Part shown: positions 48,100-49,649 of the stretch, one piece after another | Layout: each line of letters starts with the position of its first letter | Numbering within the stretch: position 1 is the first letter of the stretch | Origin: Bacteroidota bacterium | Lineage (GTDB): Bacteria > Bacteroidota > Bacteroidia > JABEUT01 | Assembly (NCBI GenBank): GCA_013288205.1 | Contig: JABDCH010000005.1 | Location: forward strand, 1-49,649 | Reading direction: 5' to 3' | DNA: 49,649 nucleotides | Notes under the pieces: model-generated | The model's database searches: none | What the model saw: the letters and a program-made list of their open reading frames with translations, nothing else | Told to the model about the DNA's origin: nothing | Position numbers and translations under genes: made by a program

Positions 48100-49149
48100 T
48101 TATTCCTTTATACGGCTGCTGCTAAATTCAAATCTTGCTTTAGGAACTAGATCATATTCTGCAAATTCTTTGCGGAGAAATTTGAAATATCCTGTTATTG
48201 CAATCATGGCAGCATTGTCTGTACAATATTGCATTTTAGGTATATATATCTTCCAGTCATATTTATTGGCAGATTCCTGTAGGGCCTTACGCAAGCCGGA
48301 ATTAGCAGCAACACCCCCGGCAATGGCAATTTGTTTTACACCTGTTTGTTCAGATGCTTTTGTAATCTTATCAACCAGAATAGAAACAATTCTATGCTGG
48401 AAGGAGGCACACAGATCATGTATGTGTGTTTTTACAAAATCGGGGGCATTTATTTTTCCATCTCTGATAAGATAAAGGAAAGATGTTTTAAGTCCGCTGA
48501 AACTAAAATTTAATCCCTGGACATTGGGTATAGGAAATGAAAACGCTGAAGGATTTCCTGCATCTGCCATAGCGTCAATTAATGGTCCGCCCGGATAAGG
48601 CAGAGTAAGTATTTTAGCTGCTTTATCGAAAGCTTCTCCGGCAGCATCGTCCAAGGTTTCACCTAATACTTCCATATCGAAATAATCTCGCACCAATACA
48701 ATTTGAGTATGTCCGCCTGAAACGGTAAGGCAAAGAAAAGGGAATGAAGGAGGAGCATAAGCTTCTCCGGGAGTTTGTATGAAATGTGATAAGATATGTG
48801 CCTGCATGTGATTAACTTCAATCAGGGGTTTATTTAACCCAAGACTCAACGCTTTAGCAAATGAAATACCTACTAATAACGAGCCCATCAGCCCGGGCCC
48901 CCTGGTTAGTGCAACAGCATCAATTTCTTCTCTTTTAATACCTGCTTTTTTAAGAGCAATATCCACCACGGGAACAATATTTTGCTGGTGGGCGCGCGAA
49001 GCTAATTCAGGCACCACTCCTCCATAATCGCGGTGTACTTGTTGCCCCGCTACTACATTTGAAAGTAATGTGGTACCGGATAGTACAGCAGCACAAGTAT
49101 CGTCGCAGGAAGATTCGATACCTAAAATCTTCACATTAAGCTCATCCAT
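48100..49149 (-). CDS. tsaD: tRNA N6-adenosine threonylcarbamoyltransferase
   Basis: ILGIESSCDDTCAAVL, VVPELASRAHQQNIVPVV, HMQAHILSHF, GGVAANSGLRKAL. Confidence 0.97.
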   Translation of the reverse strand: MDELNVKILGIESSCDDTCAAVLSGTTLLSNVVAGQQVHRDYGGVVPELASRAHQQNIVPVVDIALKKAGIKREEIDAVALTRGPGLMGSLLVGISFAKALSLGLNKPLIEVNHMQAHILSHFIQTPGEAYAPPSFPFLCLTVSGGHTQIVLVRDYFDMEVLGETLDDAAGEAFDKAAKILTLPYPGGPLIDAMADAGNPSAFSFPIPNVQGLNFSFSGLKTSFLYLIRDGKINAPDFVKTHIHDLCASFQHRIVSILVDKITKASEQTGVKQIAIAGGVAANSGLRKALQESANKYDWKIYIPKMQYCTDNAAMIAITGYFKFLRKEFAEYDLVPKARFEFSSSRIKE

Positions 49150-49155
49150 TATTTC

Positions 49156-49163
49156 TAACTTTG
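49156..49163 (+). promoter_or_regulatory. Candidate -7 element (TAACTTTG) for the tamB-like gene
   Basis: TAnnTTTG match, 25 nt upstream of the apparent ATT start. Confidence 0.5.
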
Positions 49164-49181
49164 CTGGTTGTAATTAATTCT

Positions 49182-49189
49182 CAAAGGTA
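49182..49189 (-). promoter_or_regulatory. Candidate -7 element (TACCTTTG) for tsaD
   Basis: Reverse complement of CAAAGGTA matches TAnnTTTG, upstream of the tsaD ATG at 49149. Confidence 0.45.
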
Positions 49190-49649
49190 TTAAAAAGCTT
49201 AGAAAGATAATAACGGTTCTTCTTACAGTAATAGCAGTGCTATTGCTCTTTCTAAACCTTTTGCTCAATTTTCCTTTTGTTCAGACTGGGCTTACACATG
49301 CCATTGCAGGGTATTATTCCAACAAATTACACACTAAAATCCATATCGGCAGGGTCGATTTTGAATTGTTGAAAAAACTGGTGCTTCGCGATGTTTATAT
49401 CCAAGACCAACATGCTGATACGCTCTTATATGCCGGTGAATTGAAATTTGATATAGGGCAGATGAGTTTTAAAAATCATCAATTATATGTTACCAATATA
49501 GATATTGAAGAGGCAAAAGTTCACCTGGTAACGTATAAAAATGAAAATAGCCTGAATCTTCAATTTCTTATTGATGCATTTGCTTCATCAGATACTGTAA
49601 AAAGCGCCGGCCAAAAATGGGATATAGCTTTTGGAAAACTCACACTGAA
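49189..49649 (+). CDS. Translocation/assembly module TamB-like (AsmA-like) protein, N-terminal part; runs off right edge
   Basis: Translation (I/M)KKLRKIITVLLTVIAVLLLFLNLLLNFPFVQTGLTHAIAGYYSNKLHTKIHIGRVDFELLKKLVLRDVYIQDQHADTLLYAGELKFDI: TM anchor plus TamB-like repeat start. Apparent ATT start codon. Confidence 0.8.
   Translation, partial: MKKLRKIITVLLTVIAVLLLFLNLLLNFPFVQTGLTHAIAGYYSNKLHTKIHIGRVDFELLKKLVLRDVYIQDQHADTLLYAGELKFDIGQMSFKNHQLYVTNIDIEEAKVHLVTYKNENSLNLQFLIDAFASSDTVKSAGQKWDIAFGKLTL

Noticed and set aside
1-49649. Search for CRISPR arrays, tRNA/rRNA genes, transposases, toxin-antitoxin or phage-defence genes
   Set aside because: None recognised by eye; a tRNAscan-SE/Infernal and DefenseFinder run would be needed to exclude small RNAs or divergent systems.

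Overview
The window is a gene-dense chromosomal segment of a Bacteroidota bacterium. The lineage is inferred from recurrent TAnnTTTG-type -7 elements, a T9SS sorting domain, an IPExxxVDY-family protein, a YfhO protein and a short NuoG; Chitinophagales/Sphingobacteriales-like is a guess. Most of it is housekeeping: a minus-strand cluster (rnc, IPExxxVDY, pyk, SAM methyltransferase, rsgA, truncated radical SAM gene), hldD, a PIF1-like helicase with HRDC and HTH modules, a glycosyltransferase, YfhO and an APC permease. These are followed by a nuoGHIJKLMN operon lacking nuoA-F in this window, a DinB-like gene, the catalytic subunit of methylmalonyl-CoA mutase, a flavoprotein, lepA and rsmE. The more accessory part has an ECF sigma factor next to a one-TM plus beta-barrel envelope protein, a PKD-like lipoprotein, a T9SS-exported BNR protein, a TPR/lipoprotein/fused E1 dehydrogenase cluster, and a TolC-MFP-RND-LprI-RND efflux locus. 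tsaD and the 5' end of a TamB-like gene close the window. I saw no CRISPR array, rRNA, tRNA or transposon. The strongest oddities are a perfect 30-bp palindrome inside rsmE, the sigma/TM-barrel pair, a TamB-like gene with no ATG/GTG/TTG start (apparent ATT), overlapping face-to-face promoters at tsaD/tamB, a 15-bp inverted repeat between lepA and rsmE, degenerate short repeats in several spacers, and two RND pumps separated by an LprI-like gene. I found no clear new multi-gene system; the sigma/TM-barrel module is the best candidate for one.
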